Positions 26,063 through 35,994 of a DNA stretch of 60,407 nt are shown here, one piece after another (the stretch's first letter is position 1; the number at the start of each line of letters is the position of its first letter). The notes below the pieces were generated by a model, which had not been told where the DNA came from, ran no database searches, and worked only from the letters and a program-made list of their open reading frames with translations. The position numbers and the translations under genes are program-made. Location: NCBI RefSeq assembly GCF_006438875.1, contig NZ_RCZH01000001.1, positions 243,895-304,301 on the forward strand, in the 5' to 3' direction. This stretch comes from Flavobacterium pectinovorum (GTDB lineage: Bacteria; Bacteroidota; Bacteroidia; Flavobacteriales; Flavobacteriaceae).

Positions 26063-26836
26063 ATGAAAAAAATATTGATTTTAAGTATTGTTCTTTTGTC
26101 TTTTTTAGGATTTACGTCATGTAATCAGGAAGAAATAGAAACATTTAAGGATACAGATAATATCTATTTTTCACCATCGGTATTTCCAATTCCCATAAGT
26201 GGTGCAAATGTATTGACAGACAGCGTAGGATTAAGTTTTGGTTTGGAAAACCCTTCGATTATCGAAAAAATATATAAAATTCCAATTCGTGTACAAGGAA
26301 AATTAAGTGATATCGACAGAAAAGTAAAACTAACAGTCGATCCGTCAAGTACCGCTGTACAAGGAACACATTTTACACTTCCTGAAAATATTGTAATCCA
26401 TGCCGGACACGAAGTCGATACGATACAAGTAAAGATCAAAAGAACTGCGGACATGAAAGATAAAAGCATGCTTTTGGTTTTGAACCTGGAAGAAAATGAA
26501 GCTTTTACCACAAAGATGAAAACCAGAGTAACCAATGTTTTAACGGGGAAAACAATGAGTTATATAACTTTCAAAATATCATTTGATGATAAATTGACCG
26601 TACCTCCGGGATGGTTTTCGGGATTTTTAGGAAATTTTACAGCCAAAAAGTTCTTTTTGATGTGTGATTTAATGCATTTAGAACCCGCAATGTTCAACCA
26701 AAAATTGGGAAGTACCGGATTGTCGATCTCAGATATACAATATTATCAAAGCTTTATGAAACGATATCTTACGGACCAAAAAGAACAGGGAAATATAATT
26801 TATGAAGAGGACGGAACCGAAATGTTTTTTCCTTGA
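26063..26836 (+). CDS. DUF4843-type lipoprotein
   Basis: The protein has 257 residues with a lipobox GFTSC (Cys20) and a mature part starting NQEEIETFKDTDNIYFSPSV. Conserved-looking blocks such as TAVQGTHFTLPENIVIHAGH and DKSMLLVLNLEENEAFTT are typical of DUF4843 proteins, which occur after SusD in Bacteroidota loci and have an Ig-like or Calx-beta-like fold. A surface-exposed cargo-binding or scaffolding role is inferred from location. The family function is not established. Confidence 0.75.
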   Translation: MKKILILSIVLLSFLGFTSCNQEEIETFKDTDNIYFSPSVFPIPISGANVLTDSVGLSFGLENPSIIEKIYKIPIRVQGKLSDIDRKVKLTVDPSSTAVQGTHFTLPENIVIHAGHEVDTIQVKIKRTADMKDKSMLLVLNLEENEAFTTKMKTRVTNVLTGKTMSYITFKISFDDKLTVPPGWFSGFLGNFTAKKFFLMCDLMHLEPAMFNQKLGSTGLSISDIQYYQSFMKRYLTDQKEQGNIIYEEDGTEMFFP

Positions 26837-26872
26837 TAATCATTCATTTTTAATCTAAAAAAATATACGACA

Positions 26873-28369
26873 ATGTCAAAATATATAAAAATAGTATTCA
26901 CGCTTTTAGCAGTACTTCTGTTGACTTGGAGCTGTGCCAGCGACGAAGGAACTTATAATTATAATGATATAAACGAAATTAAAGCAACCGGAATAGAAAA
27001 AGAATACACGGCATATACCGGAGACAATTTTACGATTAAGCCAAATCTAAATCCAACAATGGACAACGGAAGCGATCCTGATCGTTACACCTATGAATGG
27101 GTTGCAGTAAATCCTGCGAAACTTTCCGGCGAGTCAAAAACAACCATTTCGACCACAAAAAACCTTGATGGTATCTTAAAATTACCGCCTGCAAAATACA
27201 ACGTATATTATTTTGTAAAAGATAAAGTAACTGGAGTAACCTGGCAGCATGAATCCTTTGTATTAAATGTAGTTTCGTCTATTTATGAAGGCTGGCTTGT
27301 AGTAGGAGATGTCAATGGAAAAGCACGTTTAGACATGATTTCCATTATTCCAAATGTCGCAACGCCACGTATTATTACAGATGTTCTGGATGTAACAGGA
27401 TCAGCCTTAAAGTTATCCGGAAAAGCAGTTAATGTAGCGTGTTTTAATCAGCCGTTTGTAACGCCGCTGATGTACGGAATCTATGTAACAGCCTCAGAAA
27501 GCGGAACAGCAAGATTAGATCAGGATTCATTTTCATGGGTTCCCTCTCAAAATATTGCCTACGAAACTGTTGGAGGCGCGCTTCCCAGTAATTTTGGTGT
27601 AGATTTTATGCAATCTTCCGGAGCTGGAGAAAATTTTCTTTACAGTAAAGGTGATATCTATTTTTATTTTAGAATTTTTCAGACCAAATACGGCCTTCCT
27701 CAAAATAAAGTAGATACAGAAGCTAAAACTTTTTATGCAGCGCCTTTTATTGCAGAAAACAAAGGATCACTAGGAACTCCTGTTTTTTATGACAGAGATG
27801 CGCGACGTTTTTTACGTTATAGCACTACAAAAGGAACTTGTTCTGTAATGCCGCCTGTAGTTGGTTCACCAACAGTATTAGATTGGAATAATACCAATTG
27901 CGACTTGGTTTTTATGACATCAACAACTTTTAATCAAGGAGAAAATTTTGCTGTATTAAAAAATACTGCTACCGGTAAATATTATTTGCTTCGATTCAAT
28001 ACAGAATTGGCACAAGTTTATTACAAAGAAATCCTGAATGCACCGGATTTTGATAAAACGACAAAGTTTGCCGTAAGTCCTGATTCCGGATATTTGTTTT
28101 ATGCTGTTGGTGGAAAATTGTATGAATACGATAACGGAATCCAATCGGCTAAGTTGATGTTAGACAAAGGATCTGAGGAAATCACTTTTATAGATTTTAA
28201 CACCAAAACACCGGAGGCTTTTAAACAAAAACTAATTGTGGGAAGTTATAACGGAACGGTTGGAAAAATGGAATTGTTTACGGTTCCTCCTGTAAATGGG
28301 GCTTTAAAATTAAATACAACATACAACGGTTTGTGCAAAATTGTAGATGTTGCCTATCGTTCAAGATAA
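26873..28369 (+). CDS. PKD-like family surface lipoprotein
   Basis: The protein has 498 residues with a lipobox LTWSC (Cys21) and CASDEGTYNYNDINEIKATG directly after, which is typical of PKD-like lipoproteins coupled to SusCD and DUF4843. An Ig-like N-terminal domain (about 40-135) is followed by a region with repeated short beta strands that may form a propeller (about 140-498). It is the last gene before an inverted repeat and a hairpin. It likely sits on the cell surface with SusCD and binds cargo. This is inferred, and the family role is unknown. Confidence 0.75.
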   Translation: MSKYIKIVFTLLAVLLLTWSCASDEGTYNYNDINEIKATGIEKEYTAYTGDNFTIKPNLNPTMDNGSDPDRYTYEWVAVNPAKLSGESKTTISTTKNLDGILKLPPAKYNVYYFVKDKVTGVTWQHESFVLNVVSSIYEGWLVVGDVNGKARLDMISIIPNVATPRIITDVLDVTGSALKLSGKAVNVACFNQPFVTPLMYGIYVTASESGTARLDQDSFSWVPSQNIAYETVGGALPSNFGVDFMQSSGAGENFLYSKGDIYFYFRIFQTKYGLPQNKVDTEAKTFYAAPFIAENKGSLGTPVFYDRDARRFLRYSTTKGTCSVMPPVVGSPTVLDWNNTNCDLVFMTSTTFNQGENFAVLKNTATGKYYLLRFNTELAQVYYKEILNAPDFDKTTKFAVSPDSGYLFYAVGGKLYEYDNGIQSAKLMLDKGSEEITFIDFNTKTPEAFKQKLIVGSYNGTVGKMELFTVPPVNGALKLNTTYNGLCKIVDVAYRSR

Positions 28370-28404
28370 TTAAAAAACATGTGTTGAGTATAAATTGAAA
28401 AAAA

Positions 28405-28547
28405 AATTAACACATAGAAACATAGATTTTATGTTCAAAAAAAGAACGTAAAAAGAAATATATTTCTATCACATAGTTTGCTATGTGCATTTTAATAAGT
28501 GAAACGCCTTTTTTTAGAGCGCAAATACTATGTTTCTATGTGTTAAA
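28405..28547. repeat. Intergenic inverted repeat (AACACATAGAAACATAG type)
   Basis: TTAACACATAGAAACATAG at 28407-28425 is matched by its complement at 28528-28546, with a small inner hairpin (CACATAGTTTGCTATGTG, about 28471-28488) between. It fills the gap after the PKD-like gene and contains no coding frame. Confidence 0.65.
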
Positions 28548-28588
28548 TTAATTACACACAACGAATTAAAAACCTTAAATATTAAAAA

Positions 28589-28628
28589 AGCCGAATGAAT
28601 TTTGAACATTCATTAGGCTAATAAAAAA
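28589..28628 (+). terminator. Hairpin upstream of the thioredoxin-like gene
   Basis: AGCCGAATGAAT (28590-28601) pairs with ATTCATTAGGCT (28608-28619), with a mismatch, and an A/T tail follows. It lies only 10 bp before the next start codon, so it could act as an attenuator or mRNA stability element as well as a terminator for the susCD genes. Confidence 0.5.
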
Positions 28629-28638
28629 ATCACATTTT

Positions 28639-29511
28639 ATGAAACACATTTTTAAAATTGCAAGCGCATTTTTGCTGCTTGCTAGCCCTTTTTTTGCCTT
28701 AAACGCACAGACACAATCGACGGAAGAAAGTTGGGAATTGGTTAAAAAACAAGCCGTTGCCGAAAAGAAACTCATTTTTGTAGACCTTTATTTTACAGGT
28801 TGCATGCCGTGTGCACAAATGGACAAAGAAGTATTTCCTGATCCTAAAGTTGCCGCTTTGCTTAGTGCTGATTTTGTCACATTCAAATCTGATATTCTAA
28901 AAGAAGAAATAGGCAAAAAGTTATGTATGAAATATGGCGTAACAGGATTTCCAACCTTCTTATTTATAAATTCCGATGGGAAAATTATAGATATCGCGGC
29001 AGGTTTTCAAACCGTAGATCAATTTACGGCATTGCTTCAAAATGCAAAAGAGGCGGCTAAAAAAGGAAATTTCAAAAAATACAGCCCGGAAGTTCAGGAA
29101 AAAGATTATCCGGAGTTTTACCAGCAAGCTTATATGGCAGGAAAAAGAAACGTTTCTTTTGAAGTTGTAGATGCTTACTTAAAATCGCAGTCCTCTTTAT
29201 TATCAGAAGTTCCTTTTGTGATCATTACAGGATTAAGAATTGGAAGAGAATACGATGATTTTTTCTTTAAAAACATAAAAACACTTTATAAAGACTACGG
29301 AAAATCAAGCGTAAACTGTCAGCTATTTCACATTTTGCAGCGCAAGAGAAAAGAGTTTGAAAAAAACGATGATTTAGCCGGATTCAAAAAAGTATTAGAT
29401 AGCTCCAAAGAATATTACACATCAGATGAATGGACGAGATACGAAGGTATTTTGCTAAAAGATTTTGGCGCAGCAAAAACATCGGATAACCCATATACAT
29501 TACAAAAATAA
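28639..29511 (+). CDS. Periplasmic thioredoxin-fold protein (CMPC)
   Basis: The protein has 290 residues with a cleavable signal peptide (ending LNAQ). A thioredoxin domain spans about 25-135, and the redox site is Cys55-Met-Pro-Cys58 in YFTGCMPCAQMDKEVF, with the cis-proline in TGFPTFLF. The C-terminal 150 residues are helical and may form a dimerisation or substrate module. CxxC proteins with this early part (VDLYFTGC...) usually reduce disulfides in the periplasm. It begins a run of three genes with short gaps (thioredoxin, aspartyl-protease-like, TlpA-like). Electrons may come from DsbD, encoded at 35995. Confidence 0.8.
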   Translation: MKHIFKIASAFLLLASPFFALNAQTQSTEESWELVKKQAVAEKKLIFVDLYFTGCMPCAQMDKEVFPDPKVAALLSADFVTFKSDILKEEIGKKLCMKYGVTGFPTFLFINSDGKIIDIAAGFQTVDQFTALLQNAKEAAKKGNFKKYSPEVQEKDYPEFYQQAYMAGKRNVSFEVVDAYLKSQSSLLSEVPFVIITGLRIGREYDDFFFKNIKTLYKDYGKSSVNCQLFHILQRKRKEFEKNDDLAGFKKVLDSSKEYYTSDEWTRYEGILLKDFGAAKTSDNPYTLQK

Positions 29512-29517
29512 CCTCAA

Positions 29518-30993
29518 ATGAAAAAAATATTGATGTTATGGATATCCTTTACCGGTTTGTGTGCAAATGCCCAAAAAAGTACCATTCCGCAAGTTATAAA
29601 AGCCTTTGAAGAGTCCTTTAAAAACAAAGATTATAACCGTTTAAAAGATCTTCTGGCGTCTGATTTTACGGTTGGCGTTGGCGATTCGTCTTCAAATGAA
29701 TTTTATCTGACAGGGATTTTTAAAGCCTTTCCGGTTTTGGATTCTTTACAAGTAGGAAAATCTGTCGTCGTTAAAAAGGAAACGAGAGTTGCGGTAGATT
29801 TCTGCTTTCATGGAAAAGAAAAAAAAGTATCAGAAATTGTTTTTAATGCAGCAAACGAAATTCTGTACGTCACATTTTTTGACAAATTGTACAGAGTCGA
29901 CCGAAATGCAGCCGTTCAGAAAGTGGCAAGTATTCCGTTTGAAATGATCGAAAATGCAATCGCCATTAAAATAAAACTAAACAAAGCTGATCGCGAATTT
30001 CTAATGCTTTTTGATACCGGAGCTGACGGAATGGCGCTGAATCCGGACAGCGCCTACAAAGCCGGAGTTGTAGTAACAAGTAATAAATCGACATCTGTTG
30101 TGGGCGGAAGTCAGCAAGTGCAGTATTCGGCAAACAATACGATTTATATTGGCAATCAGACAATACCAAATCAAGGCTTGGTTATTTTTCCAAAAAGCAG
30201 TGTTTACGACGGATTGTTTGGAGCAAATTTACTTCGCAATTATATCACAAAAGTCAACTTTGATACCCATACAATTGACCTTTATAATTTTGGAAATTAT
30301 GTATATGATGGCAAAGCAAAACCATTTGTTTTTGATTATCAAACAGGTTTACCGGTTGTAAAATTGAGTTTGACTTTTGAAGATAAAAAAACAGTCGAAG
30401 GCAATTTTACATTTGATACCGGAGCAGGTTATGATCTGATCGCTTACGGACCTTTCAACCATAAACAAGATTTGCAAAAAAGCCTGAAAACCGAATATAC
30501 ATCAACAAATCACAGTCTGGGAAAGCAAACTCAGATTATTGGCGGAACAATTCCGAATGTTTCGATTAACGGAAATAATTTTTCTGATGTAACAATTGCG
30601 TTGCAGGAATATCAGGAAGACAATAAAAATTGGGCTTCCGCCGATGGTTCGCTTGGAATCGATTTGATAAAACGTTTCAATTTTATGATCGATTTATTGC
30701 ACAAAACAATGTATTTAGAACCCAATAAAAGTTTTAAGAAAATGGGATCTTTTTATCTGTCAGGATTTGAATTAGAATTTGACGAGCAGAATAATTTAAT
30801 TGTAAAAAGAGTACTAGATTCTGAAAAAGATGCATTAAAAAGCATCAAACCGGGCGCCAAAGTAACACAAATCAATGATTATGAAATTGCCGATTTGCGT
30901 AATCCCGAAATTATTAAAAAACTAAAAACCACAAAAGAAACCAGAGATTTTATCATAGAACAGAACGAACAATCTGTTAGGATTTCACTTTAA
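29518..30993 (+). CDS. Retropepsin-like aspartyl protease with PDZ domain
   Basis: The protein has 491 residues. A signal peptide ends near CANAQ. Residues about 20-120 resemble an NTF2/SnoaL-like domain (AFEESFKNKDYNRLKDLLAS). Two retropepsin-type modules follow, with Asp166 in MLFDTGADGM and Asp300 in TFDTGAGYD, each the DTG active-site loop, so a single chain could form a complete aspartyl site. A C-terminal PDZ-like domain (about 405-491) has LKSIKPGAKVTQINDYEIAD. It is encoded 6 bp after the thioredoxin-like gene and 26 bp before the TlpA-like gene. A periplasmic peptide-cleaving role is likely. Confidence 0.8.
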   Translation: MKKILMLWISFTGLCANAQKSTIPQVIKAFEESFKNKDYNRLKDLLASDFTVGVGDSSSNEFYLTGIFKAFPVLDSLQVGKSVVVKKETRVAVDFCFHGKEKKVSEIVFNAANEILYVTFFDKLYRVDRNAAVQKVASIPFEMIENAIAIKIKLNKADREFLMLFDTGADGMALNPDSAYKAGVVVTSNKSTSVVGGSQQVQYSANNTIYIGNQTIPNQGLVIFPKSSVYDGLFGANLLRNYITKVNFDTHTIDLYNFGNYVYDGKAKPFVFDYQTGLPVVKLSLTFEDKKTVEGNFTFDTGAGYDLIAYGPFNHKQDLQKSLKTEYTSTNHSLGKQTQIIGGTIPNVSINGNNFSDVTIALQEYQEDNKNWASADGSLGIDLIKRFNFMIDLLHKTMYLEPNKSFKKMGSFYLSGFELEFDEQNNLIVKRVLDSEKDALKSIKPGAKVTQINDYEIADLRNPEIIKKLKTTKETRDFIIEQNEQSVRISL

Positions 30994-31019
30994 ACAACAA
31001 TCAAAAAACAAAAAACATT

Positions 31020-32405
31020 ATGAAAAAACACACCATTTATCTTCTTTTAATTGCCATTTTTATCGGGCAATTTAGTTTTGCTTCAGACAATTCTGAGTAC
31101 GCAATGATTACAGGAAAACTTTCGATAACCGAAGGTAAAGTAAAAGAAATCACCATTCACAATGTTGTAGAAGGACAGCCAGCAGTAGCAGCAACTGCAA
31201 AAGTAAATGCGTCAGGCGAATTTGGGTTTATGCTTCCAATCACAACTGCAGGATTTTATTATGTTGATTATGGGCAATTTAAAAACAGAAATCAATTAAT
31301 TCGTTTGTATTTAGAACCAAAAACAGACTTAAATTTGGTTATCAATAAAGACAATTATGTTTTAAGCGGTAAAAATACAGGTCAGAATGCTTTAGTTCAA
31401 AAAGCAAATGAGATCTACAATGAATTTGCTGTTTTTGCAAGACTTGGCGGTAATATAACCTACGTAGATTTTTATCCGTGGCTTAACGGCGGAGTGGCAA
31501 AAGCCGATGCATTTAGCAAAACCATCAAAACCAAAGACGCAACATTTAACAAGTTATTAAAATTGGCTGTTGCAACAGATGTTGAAGAATTGACTTATAC
31601 CTTTTTTAGAATGCCAAGAACGGCATTTCCTGACAAAGACGATCGTCCCGCAGTTATAAAAACATGGCAAACAGACAAAAAGTTCACAGATCCTGATTTA
31701 TTAAAAGTGGCAAACGGCGTTTCATTAATGTCACATTATTTCTTTTATGTTATCATGAATAGTGGCGATGGCCCAAAACGTCTGGATATGGCAGAAGCAA
31801 TCACGCACATTACAGATCCAGCCTTAAAAGATGCTTATTTACGTGACGGAATTGCAACATCACGTATGAAAATTGAAGAATATGAAAAAGTAGCACCGCT
31901 TCTTAAACCTTATTTAATCTCAGAAAACAGCAAAGCATTTATCTTGGAATATGAAAAAGTACTTCATAAAAATGTAGGGCAAAAAGGATTGGAATTCACA
32001 TATAATGACGTTGAAGGCAAACCGGTTTCATTCTCTGATTTTAAAGGAAAATACGTGTACGTTGATTTATGGGCAACTTGGTGCGGACCTTGTAAAGCTG
32101 AAATTCCACACATGAAAAAAATCGAAGAAGATTATCAGAATAAAAATATTGTATTTGTAAGCCTTTCATTAGACAAGTCAAAAGACAATCAAAAATGGAA
32201 AGATTTCGTAAAAAAAGAACAATTAAAAGGGATTCAAATCATGGCAGATAAGGATTTTGAGTCAGATGTTGCCAAGAATTACGACGTTAATGCAATCCCG
32301 AGGTTTCTATTATTTGATACCAAGGGAAACATCATCAACTCAGATGCTTTGCGTCCGTCAAATCCGGAGTTAAGAGAACAATTAGATAAATTATTAAAAG
32401 TATAA
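31020..32405 (+). CDS. TlpA-family thiol-disulfide oxidoreductase
   Basis: The protein has 461 residues with an N-terminal signal peptide (1-21). The first part (about 25-120) is a beta-sandwich like DUF4369-type domains of Bacteroidota TlpA proteins, the middle (120-315) is helical, and the C-terminal thioredoxin domain (about 320-461) holds WATWCGPCKAEIP with the cysteines near 355 and 358 and a cis-proline in NAIPRFLLFD. These exported enzymes reduce disulfides. It is the second thioredoxin in the same transcription unit. Confidence 0.9.
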   Translation: MKKHTIYLLLIAIFIGQFSFASDNSEYAMITGKLSITEGKVKEITIHNVVEGQPAVAATAKVNASGEFGFMLPITTAGFYYVDYGQFKNRNQLIRLYLEPKTDLNLVINKDNYVLSGKNTGQNALVQKANEIYNEFAVFARLGGNITYVDFYPWLNGGVAKADAFSKTIKTKDATFNKLLKLAVATDVEELTYTFFRMPRTAFPDKDDRPAVIKTWQTDKKFTDPDLLKVANGVSLMSHYFFYVIMNSGDGPKRLDMAEAITHITDPALKDAYLRDGIATSRMKIEEYEKVAPLLKPYLISENSKAFILEYEKVLHKNVGQKGLEFTYNDVEGKPVSFSDFKGKYVYVDLWATWCGPCKAEIPHMKKIEEDYQNKNIVFVSLSLDKSKDNQKWKDFVKKEQLKGIQIMADKDFESDVAKNYDVNAIPRFLLFDTKGNIINSDALRPSNPELREQLDKLLKV

Positions 32406-32416
32406 GTAACTTTTTT

Positions 32417-33009
32417 GGGTAACTATAGACTTATAGGCGACGAAGATTTGCTACAGATGAAAATATGCCACGAAGGCACTAAGACGCGAAGGTTTCTTTT
32501 GATTGTCGTTTTATTTCACGCAGATTTAAAAAGATTTAAGCAGATTTAAGGAGATTTTTTAATCTCGCTAAGTTTGTCATTTCGACGAAGGAGAAATCAC
32601 ACGTGGGATTCGACAAAGACATGCCACAAAGGCACTAAGACGCGAAGCTTTCTTTTGATTGTCGTTTTATTTCACGCAGATTTAAAAAGATTTAAGCAGA
32701 TTTAAGGAAATTTTTTAATCTGGTAAAGTCGGCTCGTTTGTCATTTCGACGAAGGAGAAATCACACTAGAAACTCCGCAATCAAAATCGCCAATCTTTGT
32801 CGAATCCCGAGTGTGATTTCTCCTCCGTCGAAATGACAAGATTGCGAAAAAACTTTGCGTCTTAGTGGCTTTGTGGCAAATCTTCATAAGAAATCACAAC
32901 TTTAAAAGATTAAAAAATCTCCTTAAATCTGCTTAAATCTTTTTAAATCTGCGTTAAAAAAAGATAAAAAAACTTAGCGTCTTAGTGCCTTCGTGGCAAA
33001 TAGTTACCC
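32417..33009. repeat. 593-bp composite inverted repeat
   Basis: The ends GGGTAACTAT (32417-32426) and ATAGTTACCC (33000-33009) are complements. Inside, a block with GGCACTAAGACGCGAAG is present twice in tandem (about 158 bp apart, at 32474 and 32632) and twice inverted (about 32850 and 32975). A TCATTTCGACGAAGGAGAAA block appears at 32578 and 32741 and inverted near 32820. The same block occurs again at 39.7-40.3 kb. No coding frame is supported. It would fold into a very long RNA hairpin between two protease/redox genes. Confidence 0.75.
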
Positions 33010-33036
33010 ACAATAGATAAAAAAAAGAAAAATAAT

Positions 33037-35853
33037 ATGTTTTATAAACAAAAGTCTACACTAGTTTTCTTATTTCTAATAGGATTATTTCAGGCAAGTG
33101 CTCAAAATTTTAATGCAAATGATCCCATAGCGGTCAATCAAAAGATAAAAAAAGGAGTTTTGCCAAATGGTATGACGTATTATATTTATCCTACAACGGT
33201 AAATAAAAATACGGCAAGTTATTACATCATTCAAAATGTAGGTTCAATTCTGGAAAATGACCAACAAAAAGGTTTAGCGCATTTTCTGGAACATATGGCG
33301 TTTAACGGAACGAAACATTTTGAAGGAAAAGGCATTTTGAACACGCTGCAGAAGCAAGGAGCCGTTTTTGGCAAAAATATCAACGCGTACACGAGTACGG
33401 ATGAAACCGTTTATAATCTGGACAATATCCCGTCGCAAGATGGCGGAGTAGTTGATACTTGTTTATTAGTTTTGCACGATTGGTCTAATTTTTTGTCCCT
33501 CACAAATGAAGAAATCGATGCTGAACGCGGCGTAATTACGGAGGAATGGCGTACGAGACAAAATGCTTCACAACGCATCTACGATCAACTATCTCCTTAT
33601 TATTACAACAATTGTCTATACGCATATCGCAAACCAATTGGCGATATGGAAATCGTTAAAAACTTCAAGTATCAGGTTCTAAAGGATTTTTACAAAGACT
33701 GGTATCGCCCGGATTTGCAGGCAATTGCAATTGTGGGTGATATTAATGCGAACGAAATCGAAGAAAAAATCAAAAAGCTTTTTGCCGATATTCCAACGCC
33801 TGTAAATCCTAAAAAGCGTTTTGAAATTGCAATTCCGGAGAATGATAAAGCAACATTTAAACTGGCATTAGACAAAGAAATTTCTTCTTCCGGTATTCTT
33901 TATATGATTCGTCATGCAGCCGAAAAACCAACAACAACTTTTGCTGATTTAGAAAAATCGACACAACGAAGTATCGCATTTTCCTTGATCAATAACAGAT
34001 TGGCAGAAATGGCGCAAAAAGAAGATTGTCCGTTTAAAGGCGCACAGATTGGATATCAAAATTACAGCCGTTTAAATGATATATTATTCGTGAGCGTTGC
34101 ACCAAAACCCAACCTGCAACAAGCTGCTTTTACAGCCGTTATGAACGAATGGGTCCGCGCTTCAAAATTTGGTTTCTCAAAAGGAGAAATTGAAAGAGCA
34201 GTTGCAGAAGATATTTCGTCTTATGAAAATTACCTTGAAAAGATCAACGAGATTTCACATAAAAGTGTCATCGGAATGGTGAAAGATGATTACTTAAATC
34301 AGGAAATAATCAGTGATCCGATTGCTGAATTTGAAATGGAAAAGGTGATTCTGAAAAATTTAGATACAGCAATTCTTCAAAAACAACTTACGGAATTGTA
34401 TACTGCAAATAATAGAGTTGTTGGCGTTACGGGAGTAGAAAATGAAAATAATCTAAATGAAGAACAAGCTTTAGACATTATAAATAAAGCGGAAAATAAC
34501 CCAACTTTAAAACCGTATGTAGACACTTTTGTTGCTCAAACTCTTCTGGGAAACACTGTTTGGAAACCCGGAAAAATTGTATCGGAACAAAAGAACAAAC
34601 AGATCGACGCAACTACTTTTGTATTAAGCAATGGCGTAAAAGTGCATTATAAATTTGCCGATAAAAACAAAAAAGAAGTAGAATTAAAGGCCGAAAGTTT
34701 TGGCGGAACTTCATTGTATGATGGTCAAGATATTCCGTCAGCGGCACGTTCTACAAGTCTGGCGATGATGTCCGGAATTGGAGCATTTTCGAATACTGAT
34801 TTAGAAAAAGTTCTGAAAGGGAAAACAGTAAATAGTTCTGTTTCTATTTTGGCTTTGACCGAAACAGTTTCAGGTTTTGCAAATGTAAAAGATATTGAAA
34901 CCATGATGCAATTGGTTTATCTGCGCTTCATGAAACCACGATTTGATGCTGATATGTTTGCTTTAATGAAACAAAGATTGCAGAATTCGTTAAAAAACAA
35001 AGAAAAAGACATTAGTGCAAAAATGCAGGATAGTTTATCTGTCGCAGTTTACGGGAAAAACAATCCAAGAGTACGCGCGCTGGACCAGCAATATATTGAT
35101 GAGTTGTCTTTTGATAAAATGAAATCAATTTATGAGAATCGTTTTTCTGATGTGTCAAATTTTGAGTTTTATGTTGTTGGAGATGTAACTCTAGAAGTTT
35201 TAAAACCCTTATTAGAAAAGTATATTGCGAGCATAAATGGTATTAAACGAACTGAAAACTTTAAAAGCAATAGTCCTGCATGGGTTTCAAACAAAATTGA
35301 TAAAGATATTTTTATCAAAATGGAAACGCCAAAAAGTTCGGTTAAAATCTCCTACCAAAAGGATTATGCCTATTCTCAGAAAAACAGAATTATTGCAGCC
35401 TTTTTAGGTGATATTCTGACTTTGCGATATACAGAAAGTTTACGCGAAAAAGAAGGCGGAACTTATGGCGCGCAAGTGAAGTGCAGTTTGGATAAATTAC
35501 CGGTTTCAAAAGCAACTCTTAAGATTGCATTTGATTGTGATGCCAATAAAGTAGAGCATTTATTGCCAATTGTTTATCAGGAAATTGATAAGATCAAAAA
35601 AGGAGAAATTGTTATCGAAGATATCGAGAAAACCAGAACAAATTATATAAAATCAAGAAAAGACAGTAAAGATTTTAATAGTTACAGTATGGATCTAATT
35701 TCGAATTATTTCAAGAATAATTACAACATGGATGATCCTAAAAACTATGTTGATATTGTAAACGCAATCAGTAAAAAAGATATTCAGGATTTTGCCAATT
35801 CTTTCCTGGATAAAGCAGATTCGTTTGAAGTTGTTTTTAAACCATTATTATAA
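33037..35853 (+). CDS. M16-family (insulinase/pitrilysin) zinc metallopeptidase
   Basis: The protein has 938 residues with a signal peptide (ending ASAQ). The inverted zinc motif HxxEH is His82-Phe-Leu-Glu85-His86 in HFLEHMAFNGT, and the distal glutamate is in the region after TEEW (about 160-170). Two M16 halves are present: an active N-terminal pair and a C-terminal inactive pair (about 500-938, with the R/Y segment YTESLREKEGGTYG). Such periplasmic enzymes degrade peptides. Location after the SusCD and thioredoxin genes suggests it processes imported peptides. A terminator follows. Confidence 0.93.
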   Translation: MFYKQKSTLVFLFLIGLFQASAQNFNANDPIAVNQKIKKGVLPNGMTYYIYPTTVNKNTASYYIIQNVGSILENDQQKGLAHFLEHMAFNGTKHFEGKGILNTLQKQGAVFGKNINAYTSTDETVYNLDNIPSQDGGVVDTCLLVLHDWSNFLSLTNEEIDAERGVITEEWRTRQNASQRIYDQLSPYYYNNCLYAYRKPIGDMEIVKNFKYQVLKDFYKDWYRPDLQAIAIVGDINANEIEEKIKKLFADIPTPVNPKKRFEIAIPENDKATFKLALDKEISSSGILYMIRHAAEKPTTTFADLEKSTQRSIAFSLINNRLAEMAQKEDCPFKGAQIGYQNYSRLNDILFVSVAPKPNLQQAAFTAVMNEWVRASKFGFSKGEIERAVAEDISSYENYLEKINEISHKSVIGMVKDDYLNQEIISDPIAEFEMEKVILKNLDTAILQKQLTELYTANNRVVGVTGVENENNLNEEQALDIINKAENNPTLKPYVDTFVAQTLLGNTVWKPGKIVSEQKNKQIDATTFVLSNGVKVHYKFADKNKKEVELKAESFGGTSLYDGQDIPSAARSTSLAMMSGIGAFSNTDLEKVLKGKTVNSSVSILALTETVSGFANVKDIETMMQLVYLRFMKPRFDADMFALMKQRLQNSLKNKEKDISAKMQDSLSVAVYGKNNPRVRALDQQYIDELSFDKMKSIYENRFSDVSNFEFYVVGDVTLEVLKPLLEKYIASINGIKRTENFKSNSPAWVSNKIDKDIFIKMETPKSSVKISYQKDYAYSQKNRIIAAFLGDILTLRYTESLREKEGGTYGAQVKCSLDKLPVSKATLKIAFDCDANKVEHLLPIVYQEIDKIKKGEIVIEDIEKTRTNYIKSRKDSKDFNSYSMDLISNYFKNNYNMDDPKNYVDIVNAISKKDIQDFANSFLDKADSFEVVFKPLL

Positions 35854-35946
35854 TTTTTCAGAAGTTTTTAGAAAAGTTGTTTAATTATATCCCTATAACT
35901 AAATATTTTGAATTAGTAAGCGAATAGATTTTTATAGCGGATTTAT

Positions 35947-35982
35947 AGAGGGTTGTTTTTGCTATTCAACCCTCTTTTTTTT
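35947..35982 (+). terminator. Rho-independent terminator between the M16 gene and dsbD
   Basis: AGAGGGTTG (35947-35955) pairs with CAACCCTCT (35967-35975), followed by eight T. An in-frame ATG at 35953 for the next gene lies inside this hairpin, which argues against that start. Confidence 0.85.
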
Positions 35983-35994
35983 AAAATTTTAACC

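Noticed and set aside
32417..33009. Possible CRISPR array because of repeated blocks
   Set aside because: The repeats are long, inverted as well as direct and lack regular unique spacers, and no cas genes are present.
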